Shown here: piece by piece, positions 1-6,778 of the stretch
Numbering within the stretch: position 1 is the first letter of the stretch
Layout: each line of letters opens with the position of its first letter
From: Methyloceanibacter sp.
Lineage (GTDB): Bacteria; Pseudomonadota; Alphaproteobacteria; Rhizobiales; Methyloligellaceae
Reading direction: 5' to 3'
Assembly (NCBI GenBank): GCA_022865725.1
Contig: JALHTP010000044.1
Location: forward strand, 1-12,832
Length of the DNA: 12,832 nt
Made by a program: the position numbers and the translations under genes
The notes under the pieces: model-generated
What the model was told of the DNA's origin: nothing
Seen by the model: only the letters and a program-made list of their open reading frames with translations
The model's database searches: none

Positions 1-1
1 C

Positions 2-1051
2 AGGCATGGCCGGGGTGCCCAGACCAACCGCTCCGGCCGGTTCGAGCCGGTGGCCTATGAGCCGGTCGATGATGGCTGGGAGTCGCTCGGCGAGCTCGAT
101 GCGCTCGCCACCGAAGTGCAGGAGGTGCCGGCGCGCCGCATCATCACCCGCAACGAATCCCCCGATATCGGCTTCGACCGTTCGATCAACCCCTACCGGG
201 GCTGCGAGCACGGCTGCATCTACTGCTTCGCCCGGCCGACCCACGCTTTTCTCGGCCTGTCGCCGGGGCTCGATTTCGAGACCAAGCTGTTCGCCAAGAC
301 CAATGCCGCCGAGGCGCTGACGCGCGAGCTGGCCGACCCCCGCTACCAGGTCCGCACCATCGCCATCGGCACCAATACCGACCCGTATCAGCCGATCGAG
401 CGGCGCTACCGGATCATGCGCCGCATCCTTGAAGTGCTGAGCGCGGCCAACCATCCGGTCGGCATCGTCACCAAATCGGCGCTCGTGTTGCGCGATCTCG
501 ACCTTCTCACCTCGATGGCGAGCCGCGGTCTGGTCAAAGTGGCGCTTTCGGTCACCACGCTCGACCATAAACTCGCCCGCGCCATGGAACCGCGCGCGAG
601 CACGCCTGACAAGCGGCTCGAGACGTTGCAAAGGCTGGCCGATGCCGGCGTGCCGGCCTCAATCATGGTGGCGCCCGTCATTCCCGGCCTCACCGACATG
701 GAGATGGAGCGGATTCTCGAGCGTGCGGCAGCGGTGGGCGTTCGCCGGGCCGGCTATATTCTGCTCAGGCTGCCGCTCGAGATCGGCGATCTCTTCACCG
801 AATGGCTCGTGGCCAATTGCCCGGACCGCGCCAGCCGCGTCCTGTCCCTGATGCAGTCGACGCGCGGCGGCAAGCTCTACGACGCGAAATGGGGCGAGCG
901 CATGACGGGCGACGGACCTTATGCCTGGATGATCGGGCGGCGTTTCGAGCTCGCCGCCGAGCGGCTCGGGTTCAATAAAAGCTCGGTCGAGCTCCGAACC
1001 GACCTGTTCACGCCGCCTTCGCTACCCGGGCAGCAACTAAAGCTCCTCTAG
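2..1051 (+). CDS. PA0069-family radical SAM protein (5' partial)
   Basis: The reading frame is open from the first codon of the window, and its first residues (RGAQTNRSGRFEP) are a conserved N-terminal stretch of this family. The true start therefore lies upstream, and the in-frame GTG at 50 is not the start. The visible part is 349 residues. The iron-sulfur cluster motif CxxxCxxC is seen as CEHGCIYC at visible residues 68-75 (from base 203), inside the family context NPYRGCEHGCIYCFARPTH. A second conserved motif, GTNTDPYQPIE, follows about 40 residues later. Radical SAM enzymes of this type (COG1533, distantly related to spore photoproduct lyase) use a 4Fe-4S cluster and S-adenosylmethionine for radical chemistry; the substrate of this subfamily is not known to me. 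It probably acts in the cytosol, as no signal peptide or membrane segment is visible. It is followed by a 166-bp gap before an unrelated membrane protein gene. Confidence 0.93.
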   Translation, partial: RHGRGAQTNRSGRFEPVAYEPVDDGWESLGELDALATEVQEVPARRIITRNESPDIGFDRSINPYRGCEHGCIYCFARPTHAFLGLSPGLDFETKLFAKTNAAEALTRELADPRYQVRTIAIGTNTDPYQPIERRYRIMRRILEVLSAANHPVGIVTKSALVLRDLDLLTSMASRGLVKVALSVTTLDHKLARAMEPRASTPDKRLETLQRLADAGVPASIMVAPVIPGLTDMEMERILERAAAVGVRRAGYILLRLPLEIGDLFTEWLVANCPDRASRVLSLMQSTRGGKLYDAKWGERMTGDGPYAWMIGRRFELAAERLGFNKSSVELRTDLFTPPSLPGQQLKLL

Positions 1052-1217
1052 GCAGAAGCCCGAATTGCCCGCTGCCGCTGCGGCCCCCGTAGCCGGCCGC
1101 ATTCTATTCTCGTCACGCGCTTTTTGGTTGATGTGGCGATTGCGCACATTATGGGTATCGGCTCGACGATGCCAAAGGTGCGGACCGGACTCGCCCAGAG
1201 ATCGGGAGCAGCAGGCT

Positions 1218-1979
1218 GTGACACAGGTTTCCAACGACCATGCGACCAAGATCCCAGAGGTCACGCTTGGCTTTTGGATCATCAAAATTCTCGCGACCAC
1301 GTTAGGCGAAACGGGCGGCGATACGGTCAGCATGACACTGGACCTCGGCTATCTTGTCAGCTCGGCGATTTTTATTCTGGCCTTAGTGCTTCTGGTCGGC
1401 ATCCAAATAGCCGCGAAGAGATTCCACCCCTTTCTTTATTGGTTGGTGATCGTGGCCTCCACGACAGCCGGCACCACGATGGCCGACTTTGCGACTCGCT
1501 CTTTGGGTGTCGGCTACGCCGGGGGTTCATTGATCCTGTTCGCCAGCCTTATGGCCGTGCTTGGCCTCTGGTATCGGTCGCTTGGTTCAATTTCGGTCGA
1601 GACGGTCAGCGCGCCGAAGGTAGAAGCCTTCTACTGGGCGGCAATCACCTTCTCGCAGACTTTGGGGACTGCTCTCGGCGACTGGCTCGCCGACACGGGC
1701 CTTGGATATGAGGGGGGAGCGCTGGTGTTCGGCGCCGGATTGGCGGTGGTGGCGGCAGCCTATTACTGGACCGACATATCGCGGGTGCTGCTGTTTTGGG
1801 CCGCCTTCATTTTCACGCGGCCGCTCGGAGCCACTGTCGGCGATTTTATCGACAAGCCGTTGGACCAGGGCGGCCTTGCCTGGAGCCGTCCCCTCGCCAC
1901 GGCCGTCATCGCGGCCTTGATGGTCGGTTGCATCCTCCTCCTGCCCCAAAAAGCGGGGAGCCACCCGCACCGAGCGTAG
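1218..1979 (+). CDS. COG4705-type uncharacterised membrane protein with fourfold internal repeat
   Basis: The protein has 253 residues from a GTG start. This start is chosen because GGGAG lies 9 bases upstream (1204-1208) and because the family homology I recognise (PEVTLGFWIIKILATTLGE) begins about 12 residues later; the frame is open further 5' but that part is not membrane-like. It is almost wholly hydrophobic, with roughly eight membrane segments. Four units repeat the same pattern: an aromatic-W pair, glycine ten residues after the W, and aspartate fifteen after it. W falls at 20, 75, 140 and 194; G at 30, 85, 150 and 204; D at 35, 90, 155 and 209. This matches what I remember of COG4705 membrane proteins, whose function is not established. 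Polar Thr and Asp repeated inside membrane units suggest a channel or transporter; that is inference. A weak promoter candidate, TTGATG with a 16-base spacer to TATGGG, lies at 1128-1155. Confidence 0.85.
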   Translation: MTQVSNDHATKIPEVTLGFWIIKILATTLGETGGDTVSMTLDLGYLVSSAIFILALVLLVGIQIAAKRFHPFLYWLVIVASTTAGTTMADFATRSLGVGYAGGSLILFASLMAVLGLWYRSLGSISVETVSAPKVEAFYWAAITFSQTLGTALGDWLADTGLGYEGGALVFGAGLAVVAAAYYWTDISRVLLFWAAFIFTRPLGATVGDFIDKPLDQGGLAWSRPLATAVIAALMVGCILLLPQKAGSHPHRA

Positions 1980-2067
1980 CAGCGGAGTGAACCGCTCACC
2001 GTTTTCCACAAGGCCAATTCATGTCTGAGTTGCCAAGGGCGCGGGCTTTGCGCGAAAGTCCCCTCCC

Positions 2068-2754
2068 ATGGGATTCCCCGCGCGATCCTTGCCCGCCGCC
2101 AAGCCCGCTCCCTGCTTCGATTTCGAAGCGGCGATGATGGATGAGTACCAAGGCCCGGTCGCCGGCATCGACGAGGCGGGCCGCGGGCCTTGGGCCGGTC
2201 CGGTCGTGGTCGCCGCAGTGATCCTCGATCCCGGCCGCATCCCCGACGGTCTCAACGATTCGAAGCTCATGACGCCGGATGCGCGCGAGGATCGCTATCA
2301 AGCCATCCTGGCGACCTCGATCGTATCGGTGGTCATCGGCCATGTCAGGCGGATCGACCGCGACAACATCCTGCAGGCGAGCCTATGGGGGATGCGCGCG
2401 GCCTATCGCGGCCTCGGCGTGCCGGCGGGGTGCGCCTTGATCGACGGCAATATCATTCCCCGGCGCTTCCCCTGCCGGGCGCGGGCGATCGTCGGCGGCG
2501 ATGGGCTGTCGCTGTCGGTGGCGGCGGCCTCGATCGTCGCCAAGGTCACGCGCGACCGGCTGATGGTAAAGCTCGCGCGCCGCTATCGCCGCTACGCTTG
2601 GGAGAGCAACAAGGGCTACGGCACGCCCGAGCACGCGGCCGCCATCGAGAAGCATGGCGTCTGCACCCATCACCGCCGCTCCTTCTCACCCATAGAGCGG
2701 GCGCTGAGAATCCTCCAGGGCGGAGCCGAGCCAACCGTTCCCGGCGAGGACTGA
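2068..2754 (+). CDS. rnhB: Ribonuclease HII
   Basis: This 228-residue protein cleaves the RNA strand of RNA-DNA hybrids and nicks at single ribonucleotides misincorporated in DNA. The signature GIDEAGRGPWAGPV lies at residues 33-46, with catalytic D35 and E36. D126 (in LIDGN) and D145 (in GGDGLSLS) complete the expected four-acid metal site. The motif AASIVAKVTRDR at 154-165 and NKGYGTPEH at 181-189 are also typical. The family usually has Leu in GPLAGPV; here it is Trp. The ATG at 2068 is preferred over the ATG pair at 2131/2134 because the residues before the core (FPARS, FDFE) resemble other alphaproteobacterial RnhB N-termini, although no good Shine-Dalgarno sequence precedes it. The gene ends 9 bp before the end of the convergent hydrolase gene. 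In related genomes rnhB often lies next to ccrM; here one gene separates them. Confidence 0.96.
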   Translation: MGFPARSLPAAKPAPCFDFEAAMMDEYQGPVAGIDEAGRGPWAGPVVVAAVILDPGRIPDGLNDSKLMTPDAREDRYQAILATSIVSVVIGHVRRIDRDNILQASLWGMRAAYRGLGVPAGCALIDGNIIPRRFPCRARAIVGGDGLSLSVAAASIVAKVTRDRLMVKLARRYRRYAWESNKGYGTPEHAAAIEKHGVCTHHRRSFSPIERALRILQGGAEPTVPGED

Positions 2755-2763
2755 GCAAGCGCT

Positions 2764-3636
2764 CTAGCCCGGAATCCAATCGGCGATGCGCCGCGCGATG
2801 TCCTCGGCGCCGGGCTCGAGCACCAGCATGTGGCCGTGGCCCTCAAGCTTCCAGAAGGCCGCTTCGGGATATGCTCGCGCCGTCTCCAGCGCCGTTTGCG
2901 GCGATACGATCTTATCGTCGGCGCCGACGAGGCATAGCACCGGGCAGCTGACGGCGTTGGTGTGGACCACCGTCGCCCCGCTCCGGTCGAACATCCAGAA
3001 GAACAGCTCGAAAAAGGCGCGGCCCGATTCGGGCCCGAATCTGTCGAACACCGCGCGCTGCTCGGCCTCCGGCACGCAATTCAAGGTGTAGATGCGGGCG
3101 AGGCCGAAATCGGGATCGATGACCGTCTTCCAGAACGACCCAAGGCCCATCAGATCCTGGTCGAGCTTTCTCTCCGCATCGGTCGGCGGCAGGATGCCCG
3201 AGCGCGGAGCGGGCGCCACCAGAATCAGCGCGCTGGCGAGCCCCCTCGCCGCAAGCTGCTGGGCGAGCACGCCCCCCATGGAATGACCGAGAATCACCGG
3301 CTTTGGCGGCACCGTCTCGAGAAAGGCCTCCAGCTCCACGCGGTAGTCGGCCATGCCGACACCGACCAAAGTTTTGGCCGCGTCGGCCGCTTTCGTCCCG
3401 TGACCGATCAGGTCGGGGGTGTGACAAATGAAGCCCAGGCCTTCGAACACCGCCTTGAATCTATCGAAGCACCAACCGCCTTCATTGGCGCCGTGCAGCA
3501 TCACGATGTCCTTGGCCATGGCGTTGCCCCCCTCCCTCACGTCATCTTGCGCGGAAGCCTGCTCCCCGATCAGCGGCAGCACTGCGAGGCCAACCGCCGC
3601 CTGAAGGAAGTCCCGGCGAAACAAGCCAGGCGGCAT
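2764..3636 (-). CDS. Alpha/beta hydrolase with Tat signal peptide
   Basis: The protein has 290 residues. The N-terminus shows a twin-arginine signal: FRRDFLQ at 6-12, a hydrophobic stretch to about 22, and an ASA cleavage site at 27-29, predicting folded export to the periplasm. The mature part is an alpha/beta hydrolase: oxyanion-loop motif LHGANEGGW at 47-55, nucleophile S119 in GHSMGG, probable acid D241 in GADDKIV, and probable base H269 in GHGHM. The overall look is that of small esterases such as the plant methylesterase / EstP-type group, but the substrate cannot be told. The ATG at 3636 is preceded by AGGGA at a sensible distance. A second in-frame ATG at 3519 (residue 40), after the signal peptide, has its own GGAGG 11 bases upstream, so a cytosolic form is possible. 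The gene runs opposite to its neighbours, divergent from ccrM and convergent with rnhB. Confidence 0.9.
   Translation of the reverse strand: MPPGLFRRDFLQAAVGLAVLPLIGEQASAQDDVREGGNAMAKDIVMLHGANEGGWCFDRFKAVFEGLGFICHTPDLIGHGTKAADAAKTLVGVGMADYRVELEAFLETVPPKPVILGHSMGGVLAQQLAARGLASALILVAPAPRSGILPPTDAERKLDQDLMGLGSFWKTVIDPDFGLARIYTLNCVPEAEQRAVFDRFGPESGRAFFELFFWMFDRSGATVVHTNAVSCPVLCLVGADDKIVSPQTALETARAYPEAAFWKLEGHGHMLVLEPGAEDIARRIADWIPG
3517..3537 (-). promoter_or_regulatory. Internal ribosome binding site and alternative start of the hydrolase
   Basis: On the minus strand a purine run containing GGAGG (3531-3535) sits 11 bases before an in-frame ATG (3519-3517). Starting there would give a 251-residue hydrolase with a complete catalytic domain but no Tat signal. 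Seen in sequence; use in the cell is inference. Confidence 0.4.
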
Positions 3637-3704
3637 TGGTAATCCCTAGAAGCGCGGTGTCCCGGGCCGGTTGTGCCATGGCTCGCCTGGCAAGCCAACT
3701 CTCC

Positions 3705-3720
3705 GGCGGTTAAGTCCGCC
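3705..3720. repeat. Small inverted repeat overlapping the CtrA-like box
   Basis: GGCGG (3705-3709) and CCGCC (3716-3720) are perfect complements around the six-base loop TTAAGT. The first half of the CtrA-like box is in the loop. Too short to be a convincing terminator, and only TTT follows. Confidence 0.35.
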
Positions 3721-3725
3721 TTTAC
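3710..3725 (+). promoter_or_regulatory. CtrA-like box upstream of ccrM
   Basis: The sequence reads TTAA, seven bases, then TTTAC. The CtrA consensus known from Caulobacter is TTAA-N7-TTAAC, so this differs at one base of the second half. It lies 75-90 bases before the preferred ccrM start. In Caulobacter ccrM transcription is controlled by CtrA and GcrA, so a CtrA site here would fit late-cell-cycle expression. It lies in the divergent region and could also affect the hydrolase gene. One-mismatch sites also occur by chance. Confidence 0.45.
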
Positions 3726-3750
3726 CGTAAGTCCCGCAGCATGGCGCCTG

Positions 3751-3766
3751 CCTCGCCGATGCGAGG
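3751..3766. repeat. Inverted repeat in the ccrM leader
   Basis: CCTCGC and GCGAGG form a perfect 6-bp stem with a CGAT loop, extendable by two G-T pairs. It ends 33 bases before the ATG at 3800. If transcribed it would fold in the ccrM 5' leader; alternatively it is a protein site. Function unknown. Confidence 0.4.
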
Positions 3767-3799
3767 TGCGTGCAGTAATTGCGTAACCTGAGTGGTGTC

Positions 3800-4906
3800 A
3801 TGGGTGTGGGGGAAGTGGGCGGAGCCAAGCTCCCGCTCGACAGGATCATCGTCGGCGATTGCATCGAGGAGTTGAAGCTCCTCCCCGAGCAATGCGTCGA
3901 TCTCGTCTTCGCCGACCCGCCCTATAATCTCCAGCTCAACAACGAGCTTTACCGGCCCGACAATAGCCGCGTCGATGCCGTCGACGACGACTGGGACAAG
4001 TTCGGAAGCTTCGCCGCTTACGACACCTTCACCCAGGACTGGCTTTCAGCCTGCCGCCGCGTGCTCAAGCCGTCAGGCTGTTTGTGGGTGATCGGGAGCT
4101 ACCACAATATCTTCCGCGTCGGCGCCATCCTCCAGGATCTCGGCTTCTGGGTCCTCAACGATGTGGTCTGGCGGAAGACGAACCCCATGCCGAATTTCCG
4201 CGGGCGACGCTTCACCAATGCGCATGAGACCATGATCTGGGCCTCGATGGGGCCCAAGGCGCGCTACACCTTCAACTACGAGGCGATGAAGGCGCTGAAC
4301 GAGGATTTGCAGATGCGCTCGGACTGGCTCTTCCCGATCTGCTCGGGCGCCGAGCGCTTGCGAGAAGAGTGCGGGCGCAAAACGCATCCGACGCAGAAGC
4401 CCGAGGCGCTGCTCCACCGCATCCTCCTTGCGTCGAGCCAGGAAGGCGATCTCGTGCTCGACCCGTTTCTCGGCTCGGGGACCACGGCGGTCGCGGCCAA
4501 GCGGCTCGGCCGGAGCTTTGTCGGCATCGAGCGCGACACTGGATATGCCGAGGCGGCAAGAGCGCGGCTCGAAGCTGTCGCCTCCCTCGACAAGGACTCG
4601 CTGCAAATCGCCAAGGGCAAGCGGGGCGAGCCGCGCATCCCGTTCGGCGCGTTGGTCGAGCTCGGGCTGATCTCTCCCGGCACGGTGCTTTACGATCCCG
4701 CCGCGCGGCATGAGGCCAAGGTGCGCGCCGACGGCTCGATCGCCTGCGGTAGCGCGCAAGGCTCGATCCACAAGATCGGCGCCCATGTGCAAGGCGCGCT
4801 CGCCTGCAACGGCTGGACCTTCTGGCATTACGAGGCGGAAGGGACGCTCAAGCCGATCGACGCCTTGCGCGAGGCGGCGCGGTTGAAGCTCGTACTGCAG
4901 GGCTAG
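3800..4906 (+). CDS. ccrM: Cell-cycle regulated DNA adenine methyltransferase CcrM (GANTC)
   Basis: This 368-residue protein methylates the adenine of GANTC sites, making newly replicated, hemimethylated DNA fully methylated late in the alphaproteobacterial cell cycle. Motif IV DPPY lies at residues 39-42, in the CcrM-type context FADPPYNLQLNN. The SAM-binding motif DPFLGSGTT follows at 221-229. This order is that of beta-class amino-methyltransferases. The last ~90 residues (IPFGALVELGLISPG ... GAHVQGALACNGWTFWH) are the RAMA domain characteristic of CcrM and needed for specific DNA binding in the Caulobacter enzyme. Length agrees with the family (Caulobacter about 358). The frame is open to a TTG at 3779; I chose the ATG at 3800 because the family core begins soon after, though its Shine-Dalgarno is weak. 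There is no partner restriction gene nearby, as expected for an orphan regulatory methylase. Its 3' end overlaps convergent mutY by 59 bp. Confidence 0.95.
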   Translation: MGVGEVGGAKLPLDRIIVGDCIEELKLLPEQCVDLVFADPPYNLQLNNELYRPDNSRVDAVDDDWDKFGSFAAYDTFTQDWLSACRRVLKPSGCLWVIGSYHNIFRVGAILQDLGFWVLNDVVWRKTNPMPNFRGRRFTNAHETMIWASMGPKARYTFNYEAMKALNEDLQMRSDWLFPICSGAERLREECGRKTHPTQKPEALLHRILLASSQEGDLVLDPFLGSGTTAVAAKRLGRSFVGIERDTGYAEAARARLEAVASLDKDSLQIAKGKRGEPRIPFGALVELGLISPGTVLYDPAARHEAKVRADGSIACGSAQGSIHKIGAHVQGALACNGWTFWHYEAEGTLKPIDALREAARLKLVLQG

Positions 4907-6023
4907 AACGTTTCGCCGCCTTCGCCTCTGCCTCGAAGGCGTGACTCAGAATCTTCCGCATCACCGATGGCAGCGCCGCGCCTGCCAAGTCGCGCCGCGC
5001 GACGAAGCGGCAGCATTCTGGCATCGCCGCGCGCTTCGGCACCGCGTCACGCCCGACCTCGGCGCGGTAGACGGAAAGCTCGAGATGAAAATGGGTGAAA
5101 ATGTGCTCGACGCGGCCCGGCACTTTCAGCCACTTGGCCTTGAGCGGCGCATGGTCGCGCAAGGAGTTTCCGTTCGGCTCGGCCTCACCCCAGGGAGACG
5201 ACGGCGCTTCCAGCATGCCCCCCAACAGGCCACGCAGCGGCCGCTCGCGGAGCAGCACCGCACCGTCTGACCTGATCGCCACGAAGGCGGCGCCGCGCCG
5301 CACAGGGCGCGCGACCTTCTCCTCGCGATAAGGCAGCGCTTCGGCAAGGCCTTCCGCAAGCCCACGGCACTCGGGGCGCAGCGGACATAGGCCGCAGGCC
5401 GGGCGGCGCGGCGTGCAGATCGTGGCGCCGAGATCCATCAGGCCTTGCGCAAAATCGCCGTGACGGGCCGCCGGCGTGAGGGTCTCGGCCAGCGCCCTGA
5501 TTTTGGACTTGGCCGCAGGCAGAGGCGTGGTGACGGCAAAGAGGCGCGCCACCACGCGCTCGATATTGCCGTCGACCGGCGTTGCCCGCAGGCCGAAGGC
5601 GATGGACGCTATGGCTGCGGCGGTATAGTCGCCGATCCCGGGCAGCTGGCGCAGCCCGGCCTCGCTCGCGGGAAACCTGCCGCCATGCTGCTCCGCGACG
5701 GCGCGGGCACAAGCATGCAGGTTCCGCGCGCGGGCGTAATAGCCGAGCCCCGCCCAGGCGGCGAGCACCTCGCCGAGTTCGGCCCCAGCCAATGCCTCTA
5801 TATCGGGCCAGCGGCGCAGGAAGCCGGCATAGCGCGGGAGCACCGCCTTGATCGTCGTCTGCTGGAGCATGATCTCGCTCAGCCATATCCGGTACGGGTC
5901 GGGCTGCTCGTTCGCCTCGGTCCGCCAGGGAAGCTCCCGCTTCTCGCGGTCATACCAGGCGAGCACGGCTTGGGCGATGTCTCGCGCCTCGCCCCCGGCC
6001 TGTCGCGCCTTTCCCCTCTGCAT
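4848..6023 (-). CDS. mutY: A/G-specific adenine DNA glycosylase MutY
   Basis: The enzyme removes adenine mispaired with 8-oxoguanine and so prevents G:C to T:A mutations. From the ATG at 6023 it has 391 residues. The N-terminal catalytic domain shows PWR, catalytic E50 in SEIMLQQT, the helix-hairpin-helix LPGIGDYTAAAI from 127, and catalytic D151 in PVDGNIERV. A 4Fe-4S cluster is ligated by C203, C210, C213 and C219 (spacing C-x6-C-x2-C-x5-C). The C-terminal half is the NUDIX-like 8-oxoG recognition domain, with HIFTHFHLEL at about 307-316. The ATG at 6023 has GGAG eight bases upstream; a GTG three codons earlier (6032) is open but poorly placed relative to that site. The last ~25 residues are a basic, Ala/Pro/Arg-rich tail, about 19 of them encoded opposite the end of ccrM. 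It is divergent from the DUF721 gene. Confidence 0.95.
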   Translation of the reverse strand: MQRGKARQAGGEARDIAQAVLAWYDREKRELPWRTEANEQPDPYRIWLSEIMLQQTTIKAVLPRYAGFLRRWPDIEALAGAELGEVLAAWAGLGYYARARNLHACARAVAEQHGGRFPASEAGLRQLPGIGDYTAAAIASIAFGLRATPVDGNIERVVARLFAVTTPLPAAKSKIRALAETLTPAARHGDFAQGLMDLGATICTPRRPACGLCPLRPECRGLAEGLAEALPYREEKVARPVRRGAAFVAIRSDGAVLLRERPLRGLLGGMLEAPSSPWGEAEPNGNSLRDHAPLKAKWLKVPGRVEHIFTHFHLELSVYRAEVGRDAVPKRAAMPECCRFVARRDLAGAALPSVMRKILSHAFEAEAKAAKRSSPAVRASTAPPRARRRSA

Positions 6024-6087
6024 GAATTGCACTCCGGCCGCGCTTCTCTTCGAGCCATGGTGTAAGCTCGCACGAGACTAAGCAAGC

Positions 6088-6105
6088 GGAGGGCGCGATC
6101 CCTCC
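6088..6105. repeat. Palindrome in the mutY / DUF721 divergent region
   Basis: GGAGGG (6088-6093) and CCCTCC (6100-6105) are perfect complements around the loop CGCGAT. It lies 18 bases before the DUF721 start and 64 bases upstream of the mutY start. It could be an operator for divergent promoters or a leader hairpin; nothing in the sequence decides between these. Confidence 0.4.
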
Positions 6106-6123
6106 ACCATTAGCTCACGGCCC

Positions 6124-6657
6124 ATGGACGACACCGAGCGGAGAGCTTTGAGGCGAGCGGCAAGCGGGCCGCGGCCGATCGGCGCATATGCCGCCGGCGC
6201 GCTCGACGCATCGGCCCGCGCGCGGGGCTTTGCCACCACGACGCTCCTCAGCGAATGGCCGGCGATCGTGGGCGCCGAGCTTGCCCAATTCACCATGCCC
6301 GACAGGGTCGTCTGGCCAAGGCGCCGCGAGGATGGCGAAGCGGCGAGCCCGCCAAAAGGGCGCCGCGGCGAAGGCGCGATCCTGATGCTCCGGGTCGAAG
6401 GCCCCCGCGCCATCGAGGTGCAGCATCGCTCCGGCCAGATCCTGGAGCGGGTCAATTTCTATTTCGGCTATCGGGCCGTCGCCGAGATGCGCATCTTGCA
6501 GGCGCCGGTGACGCGGAAGCCGAAGCGGCCCCCCGCTCCGGAGCTCGCAATAGACCCCGACGCGCTCCCGCCGTCCGCTTCAATCGAGGATCGCGGCTTG
6601 CGGACCGCCTTGCTCCGCCTCGGCTCAGTCGCCCGCGGGAAGCTCACAAGCGCTTGA
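6124..6657 (+). CDS. DUF721 (DciA-like) family protein
   Basis: The protein has 177 residues and no signal or membrane segment. The DUF721 core is visible: WPAIVG at residues 45-50 (within LLSEWPAIVGAELAQFTMP), then a short charged insert at about 65-84, LMLRVEGPRAIEVQHRSGQILERVN at about 87-111 in part, FGYRAV at 114-119, and RILQAP at 123-128. The remainder is a Pro-rich C-terminal tail. DUF721 proteins include DciA, which works with the replicative helicase DnaB in bacteria that lack DnaC/DnaI-type loaders; a role in helicase loading or operation is therefore likely but inferred. The ATG at 6124 lacks a clear Shine-Dalgarno. Placement between mutY and the DsbA genes followed by smc is the usual order in Hyphomicrobiales. 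The tail and the insert are the variable parts of the family. Confidence 0.85.
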   Translation: MDDTERRALRRAASGPRPIGAYAAGALDASARARGFATTTLLSEWPAIVGAELAQFTMPDRVVWPRRREDGEAASPPKGRRGEGAILMLRVEGPRAIEVQHRSGQILERVNFYFGYRAVAEMRILQAPVTRKPKRPPAPELAIDPDALPPSASIEDRGLRTALLRLGSVARGKLTSA

Positions 6658-6720
6658 GGGCCGTTTTCTCGCCTTGCCAGGACGCGGGTGTTTCAACGAA
6701 TGTAGGCGCCTTGCGGCCCG

Positions 6721-6747
6721 GGGGCCGAGGCCCCTTAGCCTAAGGGG
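6721..6747 (+). repeat. Two overlapping, mutually exclusive hairpins before the first DsbA-like gene
   Basis: GGGGCC (6721-6726) pairs with GGCCCC (6729-6734). CCCCTTA (6731-6737) pairs perfectly with TAAGGGG (6741-6747) around GCC. Both use the same CCCC at 6731-6734, so only one can form at a time. The second ends 19 bases before the GGAG ribosome site of the next gene. No T-run follows, so a simple intrinsic terminator is unlikely. Confidence 0.5.
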
Positions 6748-6778
6748 CAAACGCACAGCATCAGGTGGAGTGGCGAGA

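Noticed and set aside
1065..1217. 51-codon 5' extension of the COG4705-type protein from a TTG
   Set aside because: The extension is not membrane-like and has no ribosome site, whereas the GTG at 1218 has GGGAG and fits the family N-terminus.
3779..3799. TTG at 3779 as the ccrM start
   Set aside because: A rare start codon without a good ribosome site; the ATG at 3800 gives a length and N-terminus closer to the family. Not fully excluded.
4073..4828. 251-codon minus-strand frame inside ccrM
   Set aside because: Shadow of the methyltransferase; low-complexity composition and no family resemblance.
4943..4953. Two GANTC sites within 11 bp (GACTC, GAATC) just past the ccrM stop
   Set aside because: They lie inside the mutY coding region; such sites are scattered through the window and a close pair can arise by chance.
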